A stretch of 24,631 nt of DNA, taken from Verrucomicrobiota bacterium. Lineage in GTDB: Bacteria; Verrucomicrobiota; Kiritimatiellia; UBA8416; JAIOPI01. Location of the stretch: contig JAQCIA010000001.1 of NCBI GenBank assembly GCA_027620105.1, positions 1 through 24,631 of the forward strand. The letters are read 5' to 3'. Below the pieces are notes generated by a model that was given only the letters and a program-made list of their open reading frames with translations, searched no databases and was not told the DNA's origin. Made by a program: the position numbers and the translations under genes. Positions 1 through 7,687 of this stretch are shown piece after piece. Positions within the stretch are counted from its first letter, which is position 1, and every line of letters starts with the position of its first letter.

Positions 1-539
1 AAACCGATGGGACCACAGCCGAGAATGCCCACGTGCGCCCCCCGAACAGCCCCCGCAAGCCGCACGGCATAGATACCAATCGACAAGGGTTCCACAAGCG
101 CCCCCTGCTCCAATGTGGTCCCTTCGCGCAGCGGATAACAGCATTCTTCCGGCATCACAATGAATTCGGCAAGACATCCGTCCGCTTGCCCGGGACAACC
201 GAGGAATCGCAGCGAACGGCATGTGTGCGCACGTCCCGCAAGGCACTGGTCACAATTGCCGCATGACATCGCCGGATCCACGGCCACGCGGTCCCCGACC
301 TGGATGCGACGCACCGCGGGCCCAACCGCCACCACGGTCCCCGCGAATTCATGCCCCACACGATAGGGATAGGTCACGACCTGGCTGCAGATTCGCCCGC
401 GCATGTAGTAGTGCACGTCCGACCCGCAGACACCAACGGCCCCCACCCGCAGCAACACGTCCGTGTCATTGGCCAGGCGCACGTCCGCGACATCGCCGCC
501 AATCATCTGACGGATCCCGGTTAGCAGCATGGCTCGCAT
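1..539 (-). CDS. Zinc-dependent polyol/alcohol dehydrogenase, N-terminal part (cut by left edge)
   Basis: About 180 N-terminal residues of a medium-chain zinc dehydrogenase of the sorbitol/L-iditol dehydrogenase type, which oxidises a secondary alcohol or polyol with NAD(P)+ in the cytoplasm. Seen: the catalytic-zinc segment VCGSDVHYY, then GHEFAGTV, then a structural-zinc knuckle C-x2-C-x2-C-x7-C beginning CGNCDQC, then ALVEPLSIG with the zinc-shell Glu, and at the window edge the start of the Rossmann fold (GILGCGPIG). The start at 539 gives MRAMLLTGIRQM and has a strong Shine-Dalgarno run (GGAGGAGG) about 9 bases upstream; a second Met lies 3 codons in. It is transcribed divergently from the GT9 gene. 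The substrate cannot be told, because the substrate-specific C-terminal half is missing. The HYY context after CGSD favours polyol dehydrogenases over threonine or aryl-alcohol dehydrogenases. Confidence 0.93.
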   Translation of the reverse strand, partial: MRAMLLTGIRQMIGGDVADVRLANDTDVLLRVGAVGVCGSDVHYYMRGRICSQVVTYPYRVGHEFAGTVVAVGPAVRRIQVGDRVAVDPAMSCGNCDQCLAGRAHTCRSLRFLGCPGQADGCLAEFIVMPEECCYPLREGTTLEQGALVEPLSIGIYAVRLAGAVRGAHVGILGCGPIG

Positions 540-563
540 CGATTCCCGACCTCCTCCTGCATG

Positions 564-587
564 GCGCAACAGCATACAGCATTGCGC
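564..587. promoter_or_regulatory. Inverted repeat overlapping the dehydrogenase promoter, possible operator
   Basis: GCGCAA (564-569) and TTGCGC (582-587) form perfect 6-base arms around a 12-base centre. The element covers the candidate -10 and part of the spacer, where a repressor would act. No regulator gene is visible in the window, so the operator role is inference. Confidence 0.3.
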
Positions 588-598
588 GCTCCCGACAA
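571..598 (-). promoter_or_regulatory. Candidate sigma70-like promoter of the dehydrogenase gene
   Basis: On the minus strand TTGTCG (598-593) is followed after 16 bases by TATGCT (576-571), each matching the consensus at four of six positions. It ends about 31 bases before the start codon at 539. An inverted repeat overlaps it (see 564-587). Confidence 0.4.
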
Positions 599-630
599 CC
601 TCCATGAAGGCACACCAACCATCCTCGTCC

Positions 631-660
631 TTGTCACCAGGTCACTCCCGCCTCTAAGAT
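631..660 (+). promoter_or_regulatory. Candidate sigma70-like promoter of the GT9 gene
   Basis: TTGTCA (631-636, five of six consensus) is followed after 18 bases by TAAGAT (655-660, four of six). The -10 box ends only 16 bases before the start codon at 677, so the untranslated leader would be about 10 bases, with only a weak GAGA as ribosome site. Confidence 0.45.
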
Positions 661-676
661 CGCCACGAGACACTCC

Positions 677-1909
677 ATGAACGTCAACCCCCTGCGTTTT
701 GCCGACCGCTATCTCGGCGGTCTGATCGTACGCCTGCTCACCCTGCTGCGTCGACTGCTGCGCCCCTTCCATACACACAAGGACGACCGCACGCCCCGCC
801 GGGTCGCCGTCATCAAGCTCACCGAAATGGGCCGCACAGTGCTCGCCTACCCGGCACTGGCCGAACTGCGCCGCCGCATCCCCGCACTCGAACTGTATTT
901 TTTATCCTTCGACACCTTCAGTGCGATCATTGATGACCTCGGCCTGGTTACGCCGGCGCAAAACCTGCGCGTGGACACCACCTCACGCTGGCGCATGCTC
1001 TGGACCGGTTGGCGCGCCATACGCCAGCTGCGTGCCCAAGGCGTTGATTCCGTCATCGACATGGACTTCTTCAGCCGCTTCTCGGTGATCCTTGCGTTTC
1101 TGGCCTGCCCGCGCGGCAATCGCGTGGGGTTTCATCGCTTCACCAACGAAGGCATGAACTGCGGCGACCTCTTCACGCACCCGGTCCTTTATTCGCCACA
1201 CATTCACACCAGCCAGGCTTTTATGGCGCTCACGGAATCCCTTCTGGCGCCACATGCGTCCGAAGTGCTTATCAAGCAGCCACTCGCGGATCGTGACTAC
1301 CGCCTCCCCGCACACACCCCGGACACCGCCACCTGCCAAACGGTCCGCCAGCTGCTTTCGGACAGCGGCCTGCACCCCGATGCCTCCCGCCCCCTGGTGC
1401 TGGTGAATCCGAATTCTTCCGAACTTTTTCCCCTGCGCAAATGGCCCTCGCGACATTTCATCGAATTTTCCCGCCGGCTACTGGCCACCCGCCCGGAAGT
1501 TCGCATTGCCGTGACCGGCAGCGAACATGAACAGCGCGAGGCGGACATGCTCGTTCAGCAAATTGGCGGTGACCGCTGCGTGAGTCTGGCCGGTCGCACG
1601 AGTTTGCGCGAACTGCTGGCCCTCTATCACGAGGCGCGCCTGATGGTGACCAACGACAGCAGCCCCGCGCTGTTCGCCGCACTCACCCCGCTCCGCACGA
1701 TTGTGCTCTATGGTCCGGAAACGCCAGCCCTCTATGCCCCGCTTGGCGAACGTGCGACCTGCCTCTACAAACACTTTGCCTGCTCGCCTTGCCTCTCCGT
1801 CTACAACGCGCAGCGCTCCCCCTGCCAGAACAACCGCTGCCTGCAAGCCATCACGGTGGATGAAGTGCTGCAGGAATCCCTGCGCGTGTTGGGCCCCGCA
1901 ACGCCGTAG
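677..1909 (+). CDS. Divergent glycosyltransferase family 9 (ADP-heptose:LPS heptosyltransferase-like)
   Basis: A 410-residue GT-B fold protein of the heptosyltransferase family, which in known members transfers heptose from ADP-heptose to the lipopolysaccharide core on the inner face of the inner membrane. Residues about 8-35 form an amphipathic or basic membrane-proximal stretch. The first Rossmann strand is at VAVIKLTEMGRTVLAYPAL (about 43-61). The nucleotide-sugar half carries LVNPNSSELFPLRKWP and later VTNDSSPALFAAL and LYGPETP. Two canonical family features differ. The catalytic Asp of the GDV motif is replaced (GRT), and the usual NDSGPMH-like motif has lost its His. The C-terminus carries four cysteines, C369-x2-C372-x10-C383-x4-C388. 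The fold assignment is firm, but the donor and acceptor are unknown. The gene is convergent with dnaG and has its own candidate promoter. Confidence 0.85.
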   Translation: MNVNPLRFADRYLGGLIVRLLTLLRRLLRPFHTHKDDRTPRRVAVIKLTEMGRTVLAYPALAELRRRIPALELYFLSFDTFSAIIDDLGLVTPAQNLRVDTTSRWRMLWTGWRAIRQLRAQGVDSVIDMDFFSRFSVILAFLACPRGNRVGFHRFTNEGMNCGDLFTHPVLYSPHIHTSQAFMALTESLLAPHASEVLIKQPLADRDYRLPAHTPDTATCQTVRQLLSDSGLHPDASRPLVLVNPNSSELFPLRKWPSRHFIEFSRRLLATRPEVRIAVTGSEHEQREADMLVQQIGGDRCVSLAGRTSLRELLALYHEARLMVTNDSSPALFAALTPLRTIVLYGPETPALYAPLGERATCLYKHFACSPCLSVYNAQRSPCQNNRCLQAITVDEVLQESLRVLGPATP

Positions 1910-1913
1910 CGCA

Positions 1914-1932
1914 GGGCCGCTGCGATCGGCCC
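1914..1932. terminator. Hairpin after the GT9 gene, possible terminator
   Basis: GGGCCG (1914-1919) and CGGCCC (1927-1932) form a 6-bp GC stem with a 7-base loop, starting five bases after the GT9 stop codon. No T-tract follows, so a rho-independent terminator is not proven. It lies between two convergent genes. Confidence 0.35.
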
Positions 1933-1949
1933 GGCTGCACGCCGGCAAT

Positions 1950-1968
1950 CGCCGACATGAAGTCGGCG
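1950..1968. repeat. Short REP-like hairpin (GCCGAC...GTCGGC)
   Basis: CGCCGAC (1950-1956) and GTCGGCG (1962-1968) are perfect 7-base arms around a 5-base loop (ATGAA). The hairpin sits in the 64-base gap between the convergent GT9 and dnaG genes, flanked by GTAGCG-like bases on the minus strand. This resembles short palindromes I recall being dispersed in PVC genomes. Only one copy is visible here, so repeat status is inference. Confidence 0.4.
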
Positions 1969-1973
1969 CTACC

Positions 1974-3854
1974 CTATGCGCCAGAAGACTCACCGCCCGC
2001 GCCCTGCATCTCAATCTCGATGATGCCCAGACCGTTCTCCCACGTCTTCAGTGCATCCAGATCGATCGTCAGCTGTTTGGAACGTGCATGGCCGTCCGAT
2101 GTGGGATTCTGTTTTTCCGCGCGCTCCAGATTTTCCCGTTCGGACTTCAGTTCCCGCCGCCAGAGATTCAAAATAATATCGCGCACGGCATCGGCCCGCC
2201 CGCGCTCCGCGCCACGAATCTTTCCCGGCGCACTCTGCACCGCCGCCGCCAGCCGCAGCACGACCTGATCGACATCCGGGTCCGCCTCAAGCAGGCTATG
2301 CAGCCCTTCCCCACTTTCGGCCGCTCGCAGACAGGCATCCGCCACGCGCCGGCAGCTTGCGTCACGAAACATCTTGAGCGGCAGGTAGTTGCGCACGAGT
2401 TCACCAACTTCCGGTTCGTTGACCACGTGACAAAGGTGCTCACAGAGTTCCACCTCAACCGCCGGCCGGACCGCCTCATGAATTGCACCGTGCTCCGCCC
2501 CCGCCTCCGTCACGCTTGCTGACTGTGCCGCGGCGCGGCGTTCACGTGACTGCAACTGCCGCAAGTCATCCAGCAGAGCGGACGTCGGCAGCCCGAGGCG
2601 TGCCGACGCCTCCTGAGTCAGACGCGCGCGCAGCACCGCGTTGGGACTTTGCAGAATCGTTTGCAGCACCGCCCGGGATATCCGCATCACCCCCACCTCG
2701 CTACGCACGTCCTCGCGCGTCGACAGCACGCCCACCTGGAAATCAACCACGGACACCGCCTTCTGGATCAGCGCACCAAAGGCTTCCTTGCCTTGCGTCC
2801 GAATGAAGGCATCTGGATCCTGCTTGGGCGGCAGAGCCGCCACGCGCACGGCGAGCCCGGCCTGCATGAACACGCCCGCCGCGCGCACCGCCGCATCCTG
2901 ACCGGCCCGGTCTGGATCGAACACCAGCACCACGCTGTCCGCGTAGCGTTTGATGATGCGCGCGTGGTCATCGGTGAATGCCGTCCCCTGCGCCGCCACG
3001 GCATGCGTGAAACCCGCCTCGTGGCAGCGGATCACGTCAATCTGCCCCTCGCAGACAATCGCCTCGCCGGCGTCGACGATGCTTTTGCGGGCGCGGTCGA
3101 TGGCGTAGAGCACGCGGCTCTTCTTGAACAGCGGGGTTTCCGGACTGTTGATGTACTTGGCGGGCTGGGTCTGGTCATCCAGGGCGCGACCGCTGAACCC
3201 GATCACACGCCCCTGCTCGTCCCGGATTGGAAACATCATCCGGTTGCGAAAGCGGTCATAGCGTGCGTGGCGCGCATCCGTGCGCTCGCTGCGTACGAGC
3301 AGCCCGGCAAGCTCCAGTTGCGCATCCGTGAATCCGTTCTTCTCCGCCCACTGCAGGATGGCGTCCCAGCGTTCCGGTGCATAGCCGATCAGAAAGTCTT
3401 TGACGATCTCTGCGGATAGCGCGCGTGTTTCAAGATAGGCGCGCGCATGCGCGGCGGATTTCATCTCGTCGAGACAGCGCTGATAAAATGCCGCCACGCC
3501 GGTATGAATCTTATAGAGGGCCGCCTTGTCGCCGGCCTCGCCGCCCGCGCCCTCCTCCAGTTCCAGATGGATGCCCGCGCGTTCCGCCAGCATCCGCGCC
3601 GCCATCCCGAAATCAACACCCTCGTGCTGCATCACGAAGCCGAAAACATCGCCGCCCGCCCCACAGCCAAAGCAATGAAAAATCTGCCGCTGTGGCGTCA
3701 CCGTGAAGGATGGTGTCTTCTCCTTGTGAAACGGGCAAAGCGCCTTGAAGGCGCCGCCGGCGCGCTTGAGCGTGATGTAGGTGCCAACGACTTCGACGAT
3801 ATCGTTGCGAAATCGTATGTCTTCGAGTTGCTGTTTGGAAATCAACTTTGCCAC
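1974..3854 (-). CDS. dnaG: DNA primase DnaG
   Basis: A 626-residue replicative primase, which makes RNA primers for Okazaki fragments and partners with the DnaB helicase. The CHC2 zinc finger is C40, H43, C61, C64 (CPFHKEKTPSF ... HCFGCG). The RNA-polymerase domain follows, with RFRNRMMFPI at about 201-210 and FSGRALDD. The TOPRIM catalytic residues are visible as E269 in CEGQID and the D313-x-D315 pair in FDPDRAGQDAA. The remaining roughly 250 residues are the variable helicase-binding region, ending in an Asp/Glu-rich tail. The start codon is GTG at 3854, with a GGGGGA stretch 6-11 bases upstream; the N-terminus MAKLISKQQLEDIRFRNDIV fits the family. It is the last gene of a TPR-cvpA-dnaG run, 33 bases after cvpA. 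The rpoD or rpsU neighbours common elsewhere are not present. Confidence 0.98.
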   Translation of the reverse strand: MAKLISKQQLEDIRFRNDIVEVVGTYITLKRAGGAFKALCPFHKEKTPSFTVTPQRQIFHCFGCGAGGDVFGFVMQHEGVDFGMAARMLAERAGIHLELEEGAGGEAGDKAALYKIHTGVAAFYQRCLDEMKSAAHARAYLETRALSAEIVKDFLIGYAPERWDAILQWAEKNGFTDAQLELAGLLVRSERTDARHARYDRFRNRMMFPIRDEQGRVIGFSGRALDDQTQPAKYINSPETPLFKKSRVLYAIDRARKSIVDAGEAIVCEGQIDVIRCHEAGFTHAVAAQGTAFTDDHARIIKRYADSVVLVFDPDRAGQDAAVRAAGVFMQAGLAVRVAALPPKQDPDAFIRTQGKEAFGALIQKAVSVVDFQVGVLSTREDVRSEVGVMRISRAVLQTILQSPNAVLRARLTQEASARLGLPTSALLDDLRQLQSRERRAAAQSASVTEAGAEHGAIHEAVRPAVEVELCEHLCHVVNEPEVGELVRNYLPLKMFRDASCRRVADACLRAAESGEGLHSLLEADPDVDQVVLRLAAAVQSAPGKIRGAERGRADAVRDIILNLWRRELKSERENLERAEKQNPTSDGHARSKQLTIDLDALKTWENGLGIIEIEMQGAGGESSGA

Positions 3855-3887
3855 GCGTATCCCCCGGAGGCAGTGCCGTCCAAGCCT

Positions 3888-4412
3888 TCACGGCATGTCG
3901 GCGGGCAGGACCGATTCCTCGATCGGGCCAGCCAGTTCACGCAAGCGCGGCATCACTCGCTGCACGACTGTGCCCACCACGGACTCTTCGCCGAATCGTC
4001 GGTGAACACCTTCGTTCGGCACCACCAGCAACACCGCAAAGACCAACACCACCACAATCAAACCACGCAGCACACCGGCAATGACGCCTCCGACGCGATT
4101 CACACCGCCTTCCACAACCACGCGCAGCACGCGCCCCACGGTCAACCGCAGCAGCGCCATGAGCAGCAGCACCCCGACCACCAGCACAACCAGCGCCACC
4201 ACGGGTGCCAGCGCCGGCGCAACCCGCGTGTGCATGCGCATCCAGCCCGCCAGGGGTTCATAGCACATGGCCCCCAGCAGCAGCGCGGCGGCATCCCCGA
4301 TCAGTCCCGCCAGTTCTCCCGACAAGCCGCGGAAAAAACCCCGCAGCGCCGCGAACGCCACCAACGCAAGCGCCACAACATCCACGATGCTGGGCGACGG
4401 AAATGTATCCAT
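3888..4412 (-). CDS. cvpA: CvpA-family integral membrane protein
   Basis: A 174-residue hydrophobic protein of the CvpA (colicin V production) family. Members are four-helix inner-membrane proteins of poorly defined role, tied to envelope stress and colicin V secretion in Escherichia coli. Seen: an N-terminal IVDVVALALVAFAALRGFFRGLSGE with the family's RGFxRG motif between helix 1 and helix 2, then helices at about 30-50, 64-88 and 103-130. A polar C-terminal tail rich in charged residues follows (about 131-174). The start at 4412 is the only sensible Met, lying 18 bases after the upstream TPR gene. That spacing, and dnaG 33 bases downstream, point to one transcript. The function of this copy is not deducible from sequence. 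Confidence 0.85.
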   Translation of the reverse strand: MDTFPSPSIVDVVALALVAFAALRGFFRGLSGELAGLIGDAAALLLGAMCYEPLAGWMRMHTRVAPALAPVVALVVLVVGVLLLMALLRLTVGRVLRVVVEGGVNRVGGVIAGVLRGLIVVVLVFAVLLVVPNEGVHRRFGEESVVGTVVQRVMPRLRELAGPIEESVLPADMP

Positions 4413-4430
4413 GAATCTGCTCTCCGGCGC

Positions 4431-6035
4431 TTAACGACGCGCGCCAGCCGGCGGCATGCTATTCAGGGCTGCCCGATCCGGCGCGAGATCAGCGGCGCGC
4501 TTAAAATGATAGCGGGCCAGATCATAGCGCATGGACTCCCGATACAACAGTCCCAGCAGGTAATGCGTCGTCTGGTCGCTGGGGTCGCTGGCCAATGCCC
4601 GCTTGGCGGCATCAATGGCCGGACCGCGTTCGCCTTGTTCGCGCGCCACCACCGCCACCATGTAGTGTGCTTTGGCCATATCGGGATCGATGGCACCCGC
4701 CTGCTTGAATGCGGCCCGCGCCGCCGCAAGATTGCCCCGCGATTTGTGCGCGACGCCCAGATTGAAGGCGGCACTGGCAAACGTGGGATCAGCAACCAGC
4801 ACCGTTTCATAATACTGAATGGCTTCATCCCAATCGTTGGCAGCGTGGGCATCCAGGCCCTTTTGCCAGGCTTCGGACGGGGTCAGGCGCACGGAGCTTG
4901 CCATGGCGACGGGTGGTTGCGTTGTCGTGGTGGTGGCAGCCGTTGACCGACTGGTCGTGGCGGTGGGCGCCGTGGACGGCGGCGGCGGGCCACGCTCAAG
5001 CCGCCGTCGGGCGGCCACGCTGCGGTTGTCCTCGGGGAAGAGACGGACGAAATCGCGCAACATGACTTCCGCTTTCTGCGGCTGCCCCAGCGACTGGTCA
5101 TACAGCGTGGCCCAGGTCCAGAGCACATCCGCATTCTTCGGATCGCGGGCACGCGCCTGCCCCAACAGCACGAGGGCTTCGTCATACGCCTTATCGCCAA
5201 TCGCCTGCCGGGCCTGCGCCAGCAACGCGTCCCCCGATATTTCCGCCACAGGTTTCGCCACGGTGGTGCTCGGCGGTGGCGCGGACGTTCGCGTGGTCAC
5301 GGCGGTCGGCAGGCTGATCACCGGGTCTGCCGCGCGTTCGATCCCCGCCGCGGCTGAGGCTGACAGGGGCGCAGTGGGCGGCGCGGGCGCGGGGCGAAAT
5401 GGCTGGCGCAGCAAGGCCAGTTGCTCATGCACGTTGTCGATGCGCACCTGGTCCGTGGCCACGGAGAGATACCGGCTGAAGTAGCGCATGGCCGCCAGCG
5501 TATCCTGGCGTTTGTCACGGGCCATCACGGCCATGTTGTACAACGCTGGCGCATATTTCGCGTCGATCTGCAGGGCATGCTCCAGATGCGCGCTTGCCTG
5601 CTCGACTTTGCCCGCGCGGTATTCCAGCCGCGCCAGGCGCGTAATCATGTCAGCCCGTTCCGGCAGTCCGTTCATCACTTCGGTCAGCACATCGCGTGCG
5701 TCATCCCAGCGCTTCACCTCCTGCAGGACATCCGCTACCAACAGTTGAGGCCGGGGATCGTTCACATCGAGATCACCAGCCGTGGTCAAGGCTTCGATGG
5801 CCAGATCATGCGCCCCCAACTTCCAGTACGCCATGCCTAGATTCGCATATGCCGACGCACTCTGTGGTCGACTCTCTCTGGCGCGCTCAAAATACCGCAC
5901 GGCATCCACGTGATTCGCTTGCCGCATGGCATCCATGCCCTGCTCCATATTCCGATCGAAGCTGCCGCTGCAGCCGCCCCCGAGAAAAGCCGCAAGGACC
6001 AACAGCCCCCAATGTGTGCGAGTCATGCGCATCAT
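4431..6035 (-). CDS. TPR-repeat protein, exported and possibly a lipoprotein
   Basis: A protein of about 534 residues built of tetratricopeptide repeats, a protein-binding scaffold. The reading frame stays open to an ATG at 6152, but the cluster of Met codons at 6035, 6032 and 6026 gives a proper signal sequence (MTRTHWGLLVLAAFLGGGCSG), so I place the start there. The Cys after LGGG could be lipidated, although the lipobox is poor (Gly at -3). Three TPR blocks are seen, each with repeated A-x-Y/F-N-L-G and W-D-D/E-A patterns: the first after the signal, the second after a Pro/Ala linker, and the third near the C-terminus. A Thr-rich low-complexity linker (PPPSTAPTATTSRSTAATTT) separates the last two. 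Partners are unknown. It leads the cvpA-dnaG run. Confidence 0.82.
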   Translation of the reverse strand: MMRMTRTHWGLLVLAAFLGGGCSGSFDRNMEQGMDAMRQANHVDAVRYFERARESRPQSASAYANLGMAYWKLGAHDLAIEALTTAGDLDVNDPRPQLLVADVLQEVKRWDDARDVLTEVMNGLPERADMITRLARLEYRAGKVEQASAHLEHALQIDAKYAPALYNMAVMARDKRQDTLAAMRYFSRYLSVATDQVRIDNVHEQLALLRQPFRPAPAPPTAPLSASAAAGIERAADPVISLPTAVTTRTSAPPPSTTVAKPVAEISGDALLAQARQAIGDKAYDEALVLLGQARARDPKNADVLWTWATLYDQSLGQPQKAEVMLRDFVRLFPEDNRSVAARRRLERGPPPPSTAPTATTSRSTAATTTTTQPPVAMASSVRLTPSEAWQKGLDAHAANDWDEAIQYYETVLVADPTFASAAFNLGVAHKSRGNLAAARAAFKQAGAIDPDMAKAHYMVAVVAREQGERGPAIDAAKRALASDPSDQTTHYLLGLLYRESMRYDLARYHFKRAADLAPDRAALNSMPPAGARR

Positions 6036-6043
6036 GCCGTGAC

Positions 6044-6072
6044 TATAGCACCCCGCCGAAAAACTGCCATGC
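6044..6072 (-). promoter_or_regulatory. Candidate promoter of the TPR-cvpA-dnaG run
   Basis: On the minus strand ATGGCA (four of six to TTGACA) is followed after 17 bases by TATAGT (6049-6044). Only six bases (CACGGC) separate this -10 box from the ATG at 6035, so a transcript starting at the normal distance would be leaderless or nearly so. Confidence 0.4.
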
Positions 6073-6207
6073 CGATGCATCTCTTTTTTGTGCGTCCGGG
6101 CGCGTATCGCGCCGGTCGCCTCCACCGGGTGCGCCCGAGGCACGTGTGCCAACCACGCGGGCCATCCGCCCGAAAAACACGCAGTCCGCCATACCCATTT
6201 TTCGATC

Positions 6208-6236
6208 TTGCGTTACTCCGGCTGGTCTGACATTAT
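6208..6236 (+). promoter_or_regulatory. Candidate promoter of rpmE
   Basis: TTGCGT (6208-6213) is followed after 17 bases by CATTAT (6231-6236); each matches consensus at four or more positions. It ends 29 bases upstream of the rpmE start and faces away from the TPR gene promoter. Confidence 0.45.
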
Positions 6237-6265
6237 CCGTCGCTTTTAAGCGTAGAGGAACAGGC

Positions 6266-6466
6266 ATGAAAGAAGGCATTCACCCCGACTATCAGGACGC
6301 CACGATTACGTGTGCGTGCGGTCACGTTATTCATACACGCTCGACCGTGAAGGCGATGAGCATCAACACCTGCTCCACCTGCCACCCGTTCTTCACCGGC
6401 CATGCCACGTTCCTGGACGCGGAAGGCCGTGTTGAGCAGTTCCGCAAGCGTTACGCGAAGAAGTAG
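6266..6466 (+). CDS. rpmE: 50S ribosomal protein L31, zinc-type
   Basis: A 66-residue protein of the large ribosomal subunit that helps bridge the two subunits. It starts MKEGIHPDYQDATITCACGH and keeps the paired cysteines C16-x-C18 and C37-x2-C40 (CSTCHPFFTG), so it is the zinc-binding (C+) form rather than the zinc-free paralogue used under zinc limitation. The start at 6266 has a good GAGGAA ribosome site about 8 bases upstream. The frame stays open far upstream on the strand opposite to the TPR gene, which is a shadow. It leads into prfA 111 bases later, with a terminator-like hairpin between. L31 next to prfA is an order I recall from Chlamydia. Confidence 0.97.
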   Translation: MKEGIHPDYQDATITCACGHVIHTRSTVKAMSINTCSTCHPFFTGHATFLDAEGRVEQFRKRYAKK

Positions 6467-6480
6467 CGCTGCCGCCGTTT

Positions 6481-6523
6481 GGGCCAGGTCGAGGCATCAC
6501 CACGAGCTGGCCCGCTCTGTTTT
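6481..6523 (+). terminator. Terminator-like hairpin after rpmE
   Basis: GGGCCAG (6481-6487) pairs with CTGGCCC (6507-6513), and inside it TCG (6489-6491) pairs with CGA (6503-6505) around an 11-base loop. GCTCTG and TTTT (6520-6523) follow. The stem is strong but the T-run is short. It may partly uncouple rpmE expression from prfA. Confidence 0.45.
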
Positions 6524-6577
6524 CAGGCACGCGACGGCTGACGTCATGGCGTTCTGCATGTTTGAAAGTGGTGCGGC

Positions 6578-7672
6578 ATGATCGACACCTCCCATGTTGA
6601 GAAAGTGCTGACCCGCCTGCCCTGGCTGGAGTCAGAGCTGTCCTCCCCAAACGCGGCGGCAAATCAGCGCCGGTTCAAGGACATGGTCCGCGAACATGCC
6701 GCGCTCACAAAACTCGCCGCCAAGGCCGACGTGTTCTTCAAGCTCCAGCGCGAAATCAACGAACACCGCGCGCTCCTTGCCTCCGCTGAGTCCGATCGGG
6801 AATTGCTGCAGATGGCGCGCGAGGAGCTGGCCCAGGCCGAAGCGCGCCTGCCGCAGATGGAAAAGGATCTCCTCTTTGCCCTCCTGCCGCCAAGTCCGGA
6901 CGAATTGCGCAACGCGGTTGTGGAAATCCGGGCCGGCACGGGCGGCGAAGAAGCCGCGCTGTTCGCCGGTGATCTTTTCCGCATGTACAGCCGTTACGCC
7001 GAAAGCCGCCGCTGGAAGGTGGCCATCGTGGATGCCAGTTCCAGCGACTTGCGCGGTTTCAAGGATATCGTCTTCACCGTCGAAGGCGCCGAAGTCTACC
7101 GCTGGCTGCAATACGAGAGCGGTGGGCACCGCGTGCAGCGCGTACCGGTGACCGAAGGTTCCGGGCGCATCCATACGTCCGCCGCCACCGTGGCCGTCTT
7201 CCCCGAAGCCGAAGCCGACGACGAGATCGAGATCAAACCCGAGGAAATTCGCGTGGATATCTTCCGCTCCAGCGGGCCGGGCGGGCAAAGCGTGAACACC
7301 ACCGACTCCGCCGTGCGGATCACGCACTTCCCCTCCGGGCTGGTCGTGCAGTGCCAGGACGAAAAGTCCCAGCACCGCAACCGCGAAAAAGCCCTGAACG
7401 TCCTCAAGGCCCGCCTGCTCGACATTAAGCGCCGCGCGGAAGCAGAGAAAAAGAGCCTCCAACGGCGGGACCTGACCGGTTCCGGCGACCGCAGCCAGCG
7501 CATTCGCACATACAACTTCCCGCAGAACCGGCTCACGGATCACCGCATCAACCTGACGCTCTACAACCTCGACAACATTGTCGACGGCGAACTGGACGAC
7601 GTCATCCAGCCCCTGCGCACGCACGATCTGGAGTTGCGCCTGGCCGAGGAAGTCAAGAATACGACCGGGTGA
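6578..7672 (+). CDS. prfA: Peptide chain release factor 1
   Basis: A 364-residue class I release factor that reads UAA and UAG and triggers peptide release. The order is a coiled-coil domain 1 (about 1-105), RNAVVEIRAGTGGEEAALFAGDL, the stop-codon recognition region with the RF1 P-x-T tripeptide (PVT, 190-192; RF2 has SPF) and GRIHTSAATVAV. The peptidyl-transferase loop GGQ lies at 235-237 within SSGPGGQSVN, the site methylated by PrmC. Length is normal for RF1. The start at 6578 has only a weak GAAAGTGG ahead. The target glutamine methyltransferase gene prmC lies 817 bases downstream on the same strand, separated by an opposing gene. The stop at 7672 is 15 bases from the end of that opposing gene. 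Confidence 0.97.
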   Translation: MIDTSHVEKVLTRLPWLESELSSPNAAANQRRFKDMVREHAALTKLAAKADVFFKLQREINEHRALLASAESDRELLQMAREELAQAEARLPQMEKDLLFALLPPSPDELRNAVVEIRAGTGGEEAALFAGDLFRMYSRYAESRRWKVAIVDASSSDLRGFKDIVFTVEGAEVYRWLQYESGGHRVQRVPVTEGSGRIHTSAATVAVFPEAEADDEIEIKPEEIRVDIFRSSGPGGQSVNTTDSAVRITHFPSGLVVQCQDEKSQHRNREKALNVLKARLLDIKRRAEAEKKSLQRRDLTGSGDRSQRIRTYNFPQNRLTDHRINLTLYNLDNIVDGELDDVIQPLRTHDLELRLAEEVKNTTG

Positions 7673-7687
7673 TGCAGACGGTTGCGC

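Noticed and set aside
3447..4946. A 499-codon frame on the + strand spanning dnaG, cvpA and the TPR gene
   Set aside because: It crosses three well-supported genes on the other strand and is His/Gln/Arg-rich without family resemblance.
6632..7624. A 330-codon frame on the - strand opposite prfA
   Set aside because: No recognisable domain; prfA carries GGQ and PVT motifs in the sense direction.
6578..7672. Release factor 2 rather than 1
   Set aside because: The recognition tripeptide is PVT (P-x-T type), not SPF, and no programmed frameshift is seen near the start.
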